DNA of 64,000 nt from Actinokineospora enzanensis DSM 44649 (GTDB lineage Bacteria; Actinomycetota; Actinomycetes; Mycobacteriales; Pseudonocardiaceae). Location: NCBI RefSeq assembly GCF_000374445.1, contig NZ_KB894421.1, forward strand, positions 62,001 through 126,000, given 5' to 3'. Below the pieces are notes generated by a model that saw only the letters and a program-made list of their open reading frames with translations, was not told the origin of the DNA and ran no database searches. Numbering within the stretch: the stretch's first letter is position 1; the number at the start of each line of letters is the position of its first letter. Shown piece after piece: positions 7,403 to 15,303 of the stretch. The translations under genes were made by a program, and so were the position numbers.

Positions 7403-8083
7403 TCAGGGCGAGATGCGAGCTCCGATGCCGTCGAGGAGGAAGTCGAGACCGGTCCGGAAGGTCTGGTCAGCGTCCAGGTGTGGGCCGTCGTGGACGACCG
7501 CGGCCAGCGCGGGGAATCGGCCGGTGGCGAAGAGTCGCAGCAGGTACGGCCCATGGGTGACCTGCCACTGCCGCTGGTCCATCCCGGACTCCCGCTCCGC
7601 GCGCCGCTCGGTGATCTCCCGTCGCACCGCGCCGATCACGTACGCGGCGACCGCCGAGACTGCGGGCACCACGACGTCCAGGTCGACATCGCCCATCGCG
7701 GCCAGCACGGCCTCCCCGCCCGTCAGCGTGTTCGGGCCGAGCTGGGGCCGACCGCCGAGCAGGTCGGCGAGCCATTCGTGCCGGTGGGCGGCCCGCCGGG
7801 TGGTTTCGGCGAGGGAGAGCAGCACCTCTCGCCACCCGTCCCCGGTCGGCCGGATCTCGGCGTGGACCGCGTCGACCATCAGGTCGAGCAGCTCCTCCTT
7901 GGTGGCGAGGTAGCCGTAGAGCCGCATCGGCCCGACGTCCAGCTCCGCGGCGACCTTGCGCAGCGACACCGCGTCCAGGCCGTCCGCGTCGGCCAGCCGG
8001 ATCGCCGCCTGGACGATCCGCTCCCGGCTCAGCGGGGCGGGCACCGGTCGATCCGGCGGCTCCGGCCGCTCCCACACCAACAT
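7403..8083 (-). CDS. TetR-family regulator with TetR_C-type domain
   Basis: A 226-residue regulator starting at ATG 8083 (MLVWERPE). The helix-turn-helix is RERIVQAAIRLADADG then SLRKVAAELDVGPMRLYGYL, which resembles true tetracycline-class TetR proteins. The ligand domain follows (residues ~75-226). It is divergent from a TetX-like FAD monooxygenase with an 11-bp palindrome between them, the classic layout of a repressor beside the enzyme it controls. The inducer is likely a substrate of that enzyme; its identity is unknown. Confidence 0.88.
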   Translation of the reverse strand: MLVWERPEPPDRPVPAPLSRERIVQAAIRLADADGLDAVSLRKVAAELDVGPMRLYGYLATKEELLDLMVDAVHAEIRPTGDGWREVLLSLAETTRRAAHRHEWLADLLGGRPQLGPNTLTGGEAVLAAMGDVDLDVVVPAVSAVAAYVIGAVRREITERRAERESGMDQRQWQVTHGPYLLRLFATGRFPALAAVVHDGPHLDADQTFRTGLDFLLDGIGARISP

Positions 8084-8110
8084 GGCGGCGACAGTACAGC
8101 GTGAGGGTTG

Positions 8111-8121
8111 ATACAGTGTAT
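8111..8121. promoter_or_regulatory. ATACA-G-TGTAT palindrome, candidate TetR operator
   Basis: A perfect 11-bp palindrome lies between the divergent TetR (start 8083) and monooxygenase (start 8151) genes, where a repressor would block both promoters. Confidence 0.5.
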
Positions 8122-8150
8122 TGATGGATACGGTGGATCGAGGGGGAACC

Positions 8151-9260
8151 ATGACCATTGCCATCGTCGGAGCGGGCTTAGGCGGCCTGGCCCTTGCCCG
8201 GGTGCTGCACGTGCACGGCATCGACGCCGTCGTGTACGAGCGTGAATCGTCACGGGACGCGCGCGGCCAGGGCGGCATGCTCGACATCCACTCCGGCCAG
8301 CGCGCGCTGCGCGAGGCCGGTCTGATCGACGGGTTCTATGCGATCGCCCGTCGCGAGGGCCAGGACATGCGCCTGCTGGTACCGGACGGCACCTTGCTGC
8401 TCCAAGAGGACACACCCGACGACGCCCCGCTCGCGCGACCCGAGGTAGACCGCGCCGATCTGCGCAAACTGCTGCTGGACTCTCTCCCCGAAGGCGCGGT
8501 GCACTGGGGGCACGCGTTCACGTCCGCCGACAACGGCGTGCTGCACTTCGCCGACGGCAGCAGTGCGACGTATGACCTGCTGGTCGGCGCCGACGGTGCG
8601 AACTCCCAAGTCCGCCCACTGCTCACCGACGCCCGCCCGGCGCACATCGGCCAGAACGCCGTCGAACTCGGCATCCCCGACATCGACCGCACGTACCCCG
8701 ACCTCGCGGCGATGGTCGGCCGCGGCTCCTACTGGGTACTCGGCGACGGGCTGTCCCTGGTGGCGCAACGCAACGGCGACGGCCGGGTCCGCGTCGGCGT
8801 CAGCTTCTGCAACACCCCCAAGGACTGGTTCACCACCATCGGCATCCCGTTCGACGACCCGGCCGCCACCCGGGCCCGACTGATCGACCTGCTGCCCGGC
8901 TGGGACCCGCGGTTCATCGCGCTGATCGAGGCCTGCGACGACACGATCCGGCAGTGGTCGATCAGCACCCTCCCGGTCGGCCTGACCTGGCCGTCGAAGC
9001 CGGACGTCACCCTGGTCGGCGACGCCGCGCACCTGATGCCGCCGGTCGGCGAGGGCGCCAACATGGCCCTGCTCGACGGCGCCCTGCTCGCCCTCGCACT
9101 GGCCGCGCACCCGGACGACCACCCCGCCGCCATCAGGGAGTACGAACAGGAGATGTTCGAGCGCACCAGCGCCGCCGCCCGGATGTCCGCGAGGATCCAG
9201 GACATGCTGACGGCGCCGGACGCCGCCCAGCAGGTGCTCGCCTTCTTCCAGCCCGGCTGA
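8151..9260 (+). CDS. FAD-dependent monooxygenase, TetX-like
   Basis: A 369-residue group A flavoprotein hydroxylase. The ADP-binding fingerprint is VGAGLGGLALARVL near the N-terminus, followed by an acidic residue at the second beta strand (VYERES). The DG motif (LLVGADGANSQVR) is near residue 150 and GDAAHLMPPVGEGANMAL near 290. Relatives hydroxylate aromatic compounds or inactivate tetracyclines (TetX). ATG 8151 is preceded by AGGGGGAA; TTG/ATG starts ~27 bases earlier would overlap the promoter palindrome. Divergence from a TetR-class repressor suggests drug- or aromatic-inducible expression. A tetracycline-degrading role is possible but unproven. Confidence 0.88.
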   Translation: MTIAIVGAGLGGLALARVLHVHGIDAVVYERESSRDARGQGGMLDIHSGQRALREAGLIDGFYAIARREGQDMRLLVPDGTLLLQEDTPDDAPLARPEVDRADLRKLLLDSLPEGAVHWGHAFTSADNGVLHFADGSSATYDLLVGADGANSQVRPLLTDARPAHIGQNAVELGIPDIDRTYPDLAAMVGRGSYWVLGDGLSLVAQRNGDGRVRVGVSFCNTPKDWFTTIGIPFDDPAATRARLIDLLPGWDPRFIALIEACDDTIRQWSISTLPVGLTWPSKPDVTLVGDAAHLMPPVGEGANMALLDGALLALALAAHPDDHPAAIREYEQEMFERTSAAARMSARIQDMLTAPDAAQQVLAFFQPG

Positions 9261-9293
9261 CGATCTGCGCAAGGACCCGGCGCCAGGGCCTGG

Positions 9294-10685
9294 TCAGCCC
9301 TGGGCGAGGTCGGCGAAGCGGCTGTAGTGCAGCTGGTGGGCGACCACGACCGTGGCCGTCGGGCCCGCTCGGTGCTTGGCCAGGATCAGGTCGGCCTCGC
9401 CCGCGCGCGGGTCGTCGCGTTCCCAGGCGTCCGGGCGGTTGATCAGGATGACCATGTCGGCGTCCTGTTCCAGGGAGCCGGACTCACGCAGGTCGGAGAG
9501 CATGGGGCGCTTGTCGGTGCGCTGTTCGGGGCCGCGGTTGAGCTGGCTGATGGCGATGACCGGGACCTCGATCTCCTTGGCCAGCAGCTTGAGCTGGCGG
9601 GAGAACTCGGAGACTTCCTGCTGGCGGGACTCGACGCGCTTGCCCGAGGTCATCAGCTGCATGTAGTCGACCACGACCAGTTTCAGGTCGTGCCGCTGCT
9701 TGAGCCTGCGGGCCTTGGCGCGGATCTCCATCATGGTCATGTTTGGCGAGTCGTCGATGAAGATCGGGGCCTCGCTGATCTCGCTCATCCGGCGGGCCAG
9801 CCTGGTCCAGTCCTCGTCGGTCATCCGGCCGCCGCGCATGTCGCCGAGGCGGATCTTGGCCTCGGCCGAGAGCATCCGCATGACGATCTCGGTGCGGCTC
9901 ATCTCCAGCGAGAAGATGACGCTGGTCAGCTGGTGGCGGATGGAGCAGGAGCGGGCGAAGTCCAGGCCGAGGGTGGACTTGCCGACGCCGGGGCGGGCCG
10001 CCACGATGATCATCTGGCCGGGGTGCAGGCCGTTGGTGATCTCGTCCAGGTCGGCGAAGCCGGTGGGGATGCCCAGGGACTGGCCGCCGCGGGAGGCGAT
10101 GGCGTCGATCTCGTCCATGGTGGGCTGGAGCAGCTCCTCCAGCGCGACGTAGTCCTCGCTCATGCTGCGCTCGGTGACGTCGTAGATGGTGGCCTGGGCG
10201 CGGTCCACGATCTCGGTGACGTCGGCGCCCTCGGCGCCCTGGTAGCCCAGCTGCACGATGCGGGTGCCCGCCTCGACCAGCCTGCGCAGGATGGCCTTCT
10301 CGGCGACGATCTCCGCGTAATAGCCTGCGTTGGCCGCGGTGGGCACGGCGGACAGCAGGTTGTGCACGTACGGGGTGCCGCCGACCCGGCGCAGGTCGCC
10401 GCGCCGGTCCAGCTCGGCGGCCACGGTGATCGGGTCGGCCGGTTCGCCGCGGCCGTAGAGGTCCAGGATGCAGTCGTAGATGACCTGGTGCTTGGGCATG
10501 TAGAAGTCGGTCGGGCTGAGCGCCTCGATGACGTCGGCGATGGCGTCCTTGGACAGCATCATGCCGCCGAGCACGCTCTGCTCGGCGTCCAGGTCCTGCG
10601 GCGGCTTGCGGTCGAGGCCGTGCCCCTGGCCGGGTCCCGGCTCGTTCGGCATGGGCGGCGTGGAAAGGTCGTCGGCGAGCGCCAC
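9294..10685 (-). CDS. dnaB: Replicative DNA helicase DnaB
   Basis: A 463-residue hexameric 5'-3' helicase that unwinds the replication fork and loads primase. The N-terminal domain (residues ~30-135, DLDAEQSVLGGMM...) precedes the RecA-like motor with Walker A ARPGVGKST (about 232-240) and Walker B LVVVDYMQL. The SGSLEQDADMVILINR segment and a conserved C-terminus follow. No intein is present, although dnaB inteins are common in actinobacteria. GTG start with GGAGGGG eight bases upstream. It ends in convergence with the monooxygenase gene, and a DnaA-box cluster lies in the 547-base gap upstream. Confidence 0.97.
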   Translation of the reverse strand: MALADDLSTPPMPNEPGPGQGHGLDRKPPQDLDAEQSVLGGMMLSKDAIADVIEALSPTDFYMPKHQVIYDCILDLYGRGEPADPITVAAELDRRGDLRRVGGTPYVHNLLSAVPTAANAGYYAEIVAEKAILRRLVEAGTRIVQLGYQGAEGADVTEIVDRAQATIYDVTERSMSEDYVALEELLQPTMDEIDAIASRGGQSLGIPTGFADLDEITNGLHPGQMIIVAARPGVGKSTLGLDFARSCSIRHQLTSVIFSLEMSRTEIVMRMLSAEAKIRLGDMRGGRMTDEDWTRLARRMSEISEAPIFIDDSPNMTMMEIRAKARRLKQRHDLKLVVVDYMQLMTSGKRVESRQQEVSEFSRQLKLLAKEIEVPVIAISQLNRGPEQRTDKRPMLSDLRESGSLEQDADMVILINRPDAWERDDPRAGEADLILAKHRAGPTATVVVAHQLHYSRFADLAQG

Positions 10686-10943
10686 GGCGCTGTCCCCTCC
10701 TTCGAGTCGGACCCCGCGGGACCGCCGCGCGCGCCCGAGGGCTCCCTACCCCGCGCGCACCCGGAACCCCGCTCTCTTCCCCGGACCGGTCCCCTGCCCC
10801 GGCCCCGACTGTCGCACACCTGTTCGATACGACGATACGTGCCCGCTACGACATCCGGGTGATCTCCCCCGGTCCGGTGGCAGGTCGCCAAGCGACGCTA
10901 GAACCCCCGAACGGCCTCTTGCAAACGGCCTTGGGGACAGGCC

Positions 10944-11168
10944 TGTGGATAACTTGGGGATGGATTGGCTGAGCTGAGCACAGGTGCGCCGGAGCCTGTG
11001 GACAACCTGGGGACAACTAACGACGTTGGCGACGAAACCCCAGGTCAGAGCCTGTGGACAAGTTGTGGAGAAATTCCCGCTCCGAGTCCTCGGCGTGTCG
11101 CGCTCGCGACGCTTTTCGGCGTGTCGCGGACCGGTTCGCTCACGCGGGTGACCACTACCTGTGGACAA
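10944..11168. promoter_or_regulatory. Cluster of five DnaA-box-like 9-mers
   Basis: TGTGGATAA at 10944, TGTGGACAA at 10997, 11053 and 11160, and TGTGGAGAA at 11064, all in the same orientation. These are the reverse complements of the E. coli (TTATCCACA) and actinomycete (TTGTCCACA) DnaA boxes. The rest of the 10686-11232 gap shows no gene; it holds the dnaB leader at one end and the rplI terminator at the other. Confidence 0.65.
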
Positions 11169-11180
11169 CTCGGCACAATG

Positions 11181-11219
11181 AGAACCGCCCCACTCAGCGT
11201 GACCGAGCGGGGCGGTTCT
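11181..11219. terminator. Terminator of the rpsF-ssb-rpsR-rplI operon
   Basis: An 11-bp perfect stem (11181-11191 and 11209-11219) lies 14 bases downstream of the rplI stop in the leftward direction. Confidence 0.75.
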
Positions 11220-11232
11220 GTCGTACGAGGGA

Positions 11233-11688
11233 TCAGCTCGCGGCCGCGACGTGCACCGTGAACGCCGCGGTGACCTCGGGGTGCAGACGCACGCTGACCG
11301 AGTGCTTGCCGACGGTCTTGATGTGCCCGGCGACCTCGATGGCGCGCTTGTCCAGCACCGGGCCACCGGCGGCCTTGACCGCGGCGACGATGTCGGCGCT
11401 GGTGACCGAGCCGAACAGCTTGCCGGACCCGGCGGCGGCCTTGGCCTTCAGCGGGACGGAGCCCAGCGCGCCGAGCGCGGCCTTGACCTCCTTCGCGTGG
11501 TCCAGGTTGCGGATCCGGCTGGCCTCCTGGGCCCGGCGGATGACCTGCACCTGCTTCTCCGCGCCCTTGGTCGCCGGGATGGCGAACCCGCGCGGCAGCA
11601 GGTAGTTGCGGCCGTAGCCGTCCTTGACCTCGACGAGGTCGCCCGGACCGCCCAGGCCGCTGACGTCGGTGGTGAGGATGAGCTTCAT
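11233..11688 (-). CDS. rplI: 50S ribosomal protein L9
   Basis: A 151-residue protein with the canonical L9 start ([34 protein letters not shown], given here only by its ends), a connecting long helix and a C-terminal rRNA-binding domain ending FTVHVAAAS. It binds 23S rRNA at the base of the L1 stalk and limits frameshifting. Last gene of the leftward rpsF-ssb-rpsR-rplI operon, 16 bases after rpsR, followed by a strong hairpin. Confidence 0.97.
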   Translation of the reverse strand: MKLILTTDVSGLGGPGDLVEVKDGYGRNYLLPRGFAIPATKGAEKQVQVIRRAQEASRIRNLDHAKEVKAALGALGSVPLKAKAAAGSGKLFGSVTSADIVAAVKAAGGPVLDKRAIEVAGHIKTVGKHSVSVRLHPEVTAAFTVHVAAAS

Positions 11689-11704
11689 GATCGTCCCCTC
11701 CTGG

Positions 11705-11953
11705 TCAGCGGGCGGTCGAGGTGTACGGGAGCAGAGCGACCTCGCGGGCGTTCTTCACCGCGATGGCCACGTCGCGCTGGTGCTGGCTGCAGTTGCCGGT
11801 CACCCGTCGCGCACGGATCTTGCCGCGGTCGGAGATGTACTTCCGCAGCAGCGTGGTGTCCTTGTAGTCGATGTTGACCGGACGGTCCTTCTTGACGTCC
11901 TTGCAGAAGACGCAGACCTTCTTCTTCGGCTTGCGGGGGGGTGGCTTGGCCAC
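11705..11953 (-). CDS. rpsR: 30S ribosomal protein S18, zinc-ribbon (C+) form
   Basis: An 82-residue S18 with a CVFC pair near residue 14 and a C-x2-H element (GNCSQHQ) near 54, the metal-binding version. Actinomycetes often carry a second, cysteine-free paralogue that replaces this one under zinc limitation; none is in the window. S18 pairs with S6 on the 30S platform, matching its operon with rpsF. GTG start with AGGAG seven bases upstream. Confidence 0.96.
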   Translation of the reverse strand: MAKPPPRKPKKKVCVFCKDVKKDRPVNIDYKDTTLLRKYISDRGKIRARRVTGNCSQHQRDVAIAVKNAREVALLPYTSTAR

Positions 11954-12012
11954 GGTGAAACTCCTGAGTGGTGTCTGTGAGAGAGGCGTCTAGGGAGGGG
12001 TGCGTTGCCCGG

Positions 12013-12537
12013 TCAGAAGGGCGGTTCGTCGTTGAAGCCGCCGCCACCGCCGCCACCTGCGGGCGGTGCGGAGCCCCACGGGTCGTCGGGGGGCGCGGGC
12101 GGGCCGCTGTAGCTACCGCCACCGCCGCCACCACCGCTGTACCCGCCGCCACCGCCACCGCCACCGGTGCCTCGGCTGACCTTGTTCACCTTCGCGGTCG
12201 CGTACTTCAGGGAGGGGCCGACCTCGTCGACCTCCAGCTCCATGACGGTGCGCTTCTCGCCCTCGCGGGTCTCGAACGAGCGCTGCTTGAGCCTGCCGGT
12301 CACCAGCACGCGAGCGCCCCTGGTCAGCGACTCGGCCACGTTCTCCGCCGCCTGGCGCCAGATGTTGCAGCGCAGGAACAGCGCCTCGCCGTCCTTCCAC
12401 TCGCCGCTCTGGCGGTCGAAGGTGCGCGGGGTGGACGCGACGGTGAAGCTGGCCACGGCCGCCCCGGAGGGGGTGAAGCGCAGCTCGGGGTCCGCGGTGA
12501 GGTTGCCGACCACCGTGATGATCGTGTCGCCCGCCAT
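12013..12537 (-). CDS. ssb: Single-stranded DNA-binding protein
   Basis: A 174-residue SSB. The OB fold covers residues ~1-115 ([15 protein letters not shown], then [12 protein letters not shown]). A long Gly-rich tail with Tyr/Ser/Pro insertions follows, ending in the acidic FNDEPPF tip that recruits replication and repair proteins. It is translated two bases after rpsF. Tail length and glycine content are typical of actinomycete SsbA. Confidence 0.97.
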   Translation of the reverse strand: MAGDTIITVVGNLTADPELRFTPSGAAVASFTVASTPRTFDRQSGEWKDGEALFLRCNIWRQAAENVAESLTRGARVLVTGRLKQRSFETREGEKRTVMELEVDEVGPSLKYATAKVNKVSRGTGGGGGGGGYSGGGGGGGSYSGPPAPPDDPWGSAPPAGGGGGGGFNDEPPF

Positions 12538-12539
12538 GG

Positions 12540-12830
12540 TCAGGCCGTCTCGCGGCGCATGACCTTGGTCCGCAGCACGGACTCCTGCAGCGTGAGCTGG
12601 CGATCGAGCTCCTTGACCGCGTCCGGCTCGGCGTTCACGTCGAGCACCGCGTAGATGCCCTCGCTGTGCTTCTTGATCTCGAACGAGAGCCGACGCTTGC
12701 CCCAGATCTCGACGTTCTCCACATTGCCGCCCGACGTGCGGATGACGTTGAGGAACGTGTCGAGCGACGGTGCGACGGTGCGCTCGTCGAGTGTGGGATC
12801 AAGGATGACCATGACCTCGTAATGACGCAT
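12540..12830 (-). CDS. rpsF: 30S ribosomal protein S6
   Basis: A 96-residue S6 ([18 protein letters not shown] at the N-terminus, [12 protein letters not shown] at the end). It forms a heterodimer with S18 on the small subunit. Two starts are possible: ATG 12830, twelve bases after AGGAGG, or GTG 12839, only three bases after it. ATG is favoured by the conserved MRHYE N-terminus. First gene of the rpsF-ssb-rpsR-rplI operon; S6 autoregulates this operon in other bacteria. Confidence 0.95.
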   Translation of the reverse strand: MRHYEVMVILDPTLDERTVAPSLDTFLNVIRTSGGNVENVEIWGKRRLSFEIKKHSEGIYAVLDVNAEPDAVKELDRQLTLQESVLRTKVMRRETA

Positions 12831-12916
12831 GAAGACCACTCACCTCCTGTGGACTCGGCGGCCACGGACTTTCCGTGGCAGGAGGGGTCTGCCGGGGCAG
12901 CGTAACAGTGGGCCGG

Positions 12917-13771
12917 TCACGCCCGGCGCAGCACCCAGGTCCGGACCAGCGCACCGGTGACCGCGGACAACGCGAGAACGGCCAGCATGACCGGCAGGCC
13001 GACACTGCCGACCGGGGTCACCGGCAGCGCGTATGCCTCACCGGCCGGGCGGAACGTGGCCCGGTCCGCGCCGAGGAGACCGAACTCCGGCGCGTAGCCG
13101 GGAACGCCGTAGCGGGCGTCCGGTTCTGGCGCGTAGTGGCCCGCTCGGGCGTAGGGGACTGTCGTGTAATCGTGCGGGCCTGCGGCGAGTGCCGTCGGGT
13201 CGTAGAGGGAGAAGTCCGGCGGCGCGCTCGGATTGCCGCCGACCGGCTGGGTGCTCGGCGAGGTCGCGGGCGGGGGGTTGGGCTGGTGGCCGGGCGGCGG
13301 CGGAGGCTGTTGCGGGGCAGGCTCGGTCGCATCGAGGGCGCGCAGGGCCATGCCGCGCTTCTCGGTGACCAGCGCGTGCACCGCGGCCGTCACCGCGTCG
13401 GCGTCCGGGGCGATCTCCGGCAACGGGCGCACCACCGCGGCCACCGCGTCGGCGACCGCCGAACCGGGGATCTCGCCGGTGCCGTCGGGCACGGTGCCCA
13501 CCGGGATCGCGGGGCCGAGCGGGAAGGTCGCGCCGACCGTGGTGGAGCGCAGCAGTCCCAGCTTCGGGTTCTCGCGGATCGCCTGGGTGACCAGGCCGAC
13601 CACGGCGACGCGGCCGAGCTGGACCGGTTGGCCCTTGAACGCGGCCACGTGCTGGGCGCAGTCGACGGCGAGGAACGGCAGTGGTTCGGCGGCGGCTGTG
13701 CTGGGTGCGAGTAGCCCGCCCGTGGTCACCAGACCGAGTGCTGCCACCGCCGCGCCCACGCGTGCTCTCAC
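12917..13771 (-). CDS. Secreted tail-anchored protein (paralogue A)
   Basis: About 284 residues from GTG 13771 (VRARVGAA), which has GGAAGGA six bases upstream; an in-frame GTG at 13786 is the alternative. A signal peptide ends near STAAAEP. Features are one Cys (VDCAQ), a mixed alpha/beta region, a Pro-rich linker (residues ~155-190), a Tyr-rich module (DYTTVPYARAGHYAPEPDAR, then PGYAPEFGLLG) and a final membrane helix followed by RRA. That layout suggests an extracytoplasmic protein held by a C-terminal anchor. The same Tyr module, helix and WVLRR tail occur in the neighbour at 14014-15042, so the two are tandem paralogues. No known family was recognised. Confidence 0.75.
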   Translation of the reverse strand: MRARVGAAVAALGLVTTGGLLAPSTAAAEPLPFLAVDCAQHVAAFKGQPVQLGRVAVVGLVTQAIRENPKLGLLRSTTVGATFPLGPAIPVGTVPDGTGEIPGSAVADAVAAVVRPLPEIAPDADAVTAAVHALVTEKRGMALRALDATEPAPQQPPPPPGHQPNPPPATSPSTQPVGGNPSAPPDFSLYDPTALAAGPHDYTTVPYARAGHYAPEPDARYGVPGYAPEFGLLGADRATFRPAGEAYALPVTPVGSVGLPVMLAVLALSAVTGALVRTWVLRRA

Positions 13772-13830
13772 CGACTGTCCTTCCACTCGCCTTGTTTCCC
13801 CTGTACGAGATCCTTCGTTCAGGTGAAACT

Positions 13831-13841
13831 TACTGGCGAGT
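13831..13841. promoter_or_regulatory. TACTGGCGAGT element, copy 1
   Basis: The same 11 bases occur upstream of both secreted paralogues, here 60 bases before GTG 13771. It is a candidate shared promoter or operator element. Confidence 0.35.
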
Positions 13842-13847
13842 CAAGCT

Positions 13848-14010
13848 AGTGGTGCGACCCAGAACGTTGACCGCGTCTCGACCCGCCCACGACGTGCCTG
13901 ACGGCACCGCCGAAACGACCAAGTACATCCAGTACGAGGCCGTTCCGGCGGCACCGTCAGCCACGCCGTGGACCCGCCGATACACGGCCAACGTTCTGAG
14001 TCGCACCACT
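13848..14010. repeat. 163-base long inverted repeat, 79-base arms
   Basis: Arms 13848-13926 and 13932-14010 are each exactly 79 bases with a 5-base loop. Aligned by eye they differ at about 16 positions (~80% identity), and several differences would be G-U pairs in one RNA strand. The element fills most of the gap between the two paralogues, starting 4 bases past the stop of the upstream gene. It contains no ORF. Confidence 0.75.
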
Positions 14011-14013
14011 GGG

Positions 14014-15042
14014 TCAGGTGGTGGCGCGGCGCAACACCCAGGTGCGCACGAGCGCCGCCGTGACCCCGGCGAGGGCGAACACGGCCAGCAGCACCGGCAG
14101 TTCGATTCCCCTGCTCGCGGGCGCGTCCATCACCTCCGCGTGCCCGGCCGCCTGCACGCCGTCGGCGTCCCCAGAGCCGAGGATGCCGAACTGCGGTGAG
14201 TAGCCCGGGACCGCGCCGCCGTACCGCACGCCCGGCGCCGGGGAGTACAGCCCGGCCGACGAGAAGGGGATGGACGAGTAGTCGGTCATCGGCGAGCGGC
14301 CGAAGCCCAGGTCGGAGCCGTAGAGCGGGAGGCCGCCGGGCAGCAGGCCGCCGATCACCTGGCTGTTCGCGCCGGGCAGGCCGCCGGAACCGCCGGGGGT
14401 GCCGCCGGGCTGCGGCGTGCCGCCGGGACCCGGGTTCGTGCCGGGGTTGGTGCCCGGCTTGGTCGGCACGCCCGGGGCGCCGGGGATCAGGTTGGGCAGG
14501 CTCGGCAGCGCGGCCGCACCCTGTTCCACCGCGCCCGCGACGGCGCCTGCGCCGCTCTGGACGGGCGCGGCGGCCGAGTTGACCACCGTCACGGTGATCG
14601 CGCAGCCGGTGGCGAGGGTGCTCTGGACCTGGCCGATGACGCCGCCGAGCACCGGGCCGAGCACGGGTATCCCGCTCAGTGCGGATTGGATCCGCGGGAC
14701 GGCGGCCGCGGCGATGGTGCTGCCGGAGATGGTGGAGTTGGTGCCCGGGATGGCGCCGAGCGGGATGTCGCCCATGCCCGCCAGCGCACTACGGACCTGT
14801 CCGGACAGTCCGGGGCCGATCAGCGGGACGGCGTTGACGATCCGCAGCACCGGGTCGAGCACCGCGGTGGGGCTCAGCGCGATCGGGGTGCCGGGGGCGC
14901 CCTGGATCGTGGTGGCGCAGCTGCCGACGACCACCGGGGGCGGGGCCGCCGCGGCCGGGCCGCTGCCCGCCAGCAGGCTCGCGGTCGCGCCGCCGAGCAC
15001 CAGGGTCAATCCGGCCGCGACCTGCCGGGCACGCCATCGCAT
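14014..15042 (-). CDS. Secreted tail-anchored protein (paralogue B)
   Basis: A 342-residue protein with signal peptide (cleavage near GPAAAAPP), a central Gly/Ala/Pro-rich region containing two Cys (GSCATT and ATGCAIT) and repeated IPxLGP/GxIPG-like turns. A Gly-Pro linker (residues ~190-225) follows, then the Tyr module (DYSSIPFSSAGLYSPAPGVR, PGYSPQFGILG) and a terminal membrane helix with RTWVLRRATT. ATG 15042 is preceded by GGAGG five bases upstream. The C-terminal ~110 residues match paralogue A; the N-terminal halves differ. I infer cell-envelope localisation; no enzyme motif is visible. Confidence 0.78.
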   Translation of the reverse strand: MRWRARQVAAGLTLVLGGATASLLAGSGPAAAAPPPVVVGSCATTIQGAPGTPIALSPTAVLDPVLRIVNAVPLIGPGLSGQVRSALAGMGDIPLGAIPGTNSTISGSTIAAAAVPRIQSALSGIPVLGPVLGGVIGQVQSTLATGCAITVTVVNSAAAPVQSGAGAVAGAVEQGAAALPSLPNLIPGAPGVPTKPGTNPGTNPGPGGTPQPGGTPGGSGGLPGANSQVIGGLLPGGLPLYGSDLGFGRSPMTDYSSIPFSSAGLYSPAPGVRYGGAVPGYSPQFGILGSGDADGVQAAGHAEVMDAPASRGIELPVLLAVFALAGVTAALVRTWVLRRATT

Positions 15043-15055
15043 GAAGTCCTCCGGA

Positions 15056-15066
15056 TACTGGCGAGT
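15056..15066. promoter_or_regulatory. TACTGGCGAGT element, copy 2
   Basis: Second copy of the 11-mer, 14 bases upstream of ATG 15042. The differing distance to the two starts argues against its being simply a ribosome-site feature. Confidence 0.35.
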
Positions 15067-15303
15067 AGCTTCACTCGGAGAAACGACTGTAACTCTTCAA
15101 GGTGACGTCAGCGCGCCAGGTTTCCCCGAAAGGGGTTCGTATTAGCCCGGTTGGACCACACCGAACGTGTTGATTAACAGTTGACCCTCACCTGACCCGG
15201 GCGCGGCCGGTCCGGATCGGGCGCGCACCGGACGGCACACGGCCGACAACTCGGGCGTCCCGAGGGGTTCCACCGTGGGTACCGACGACTACCCTTCCTG
15301 GCC

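Noticed and set aside
10686-11232. The dnaB-rplI gap as the chromosomal origin
   Set aside because: No dnaA, dnaN, parA/parB or gidB is nearby and there is no AT-rich unwinding region; only the boxes are seen.
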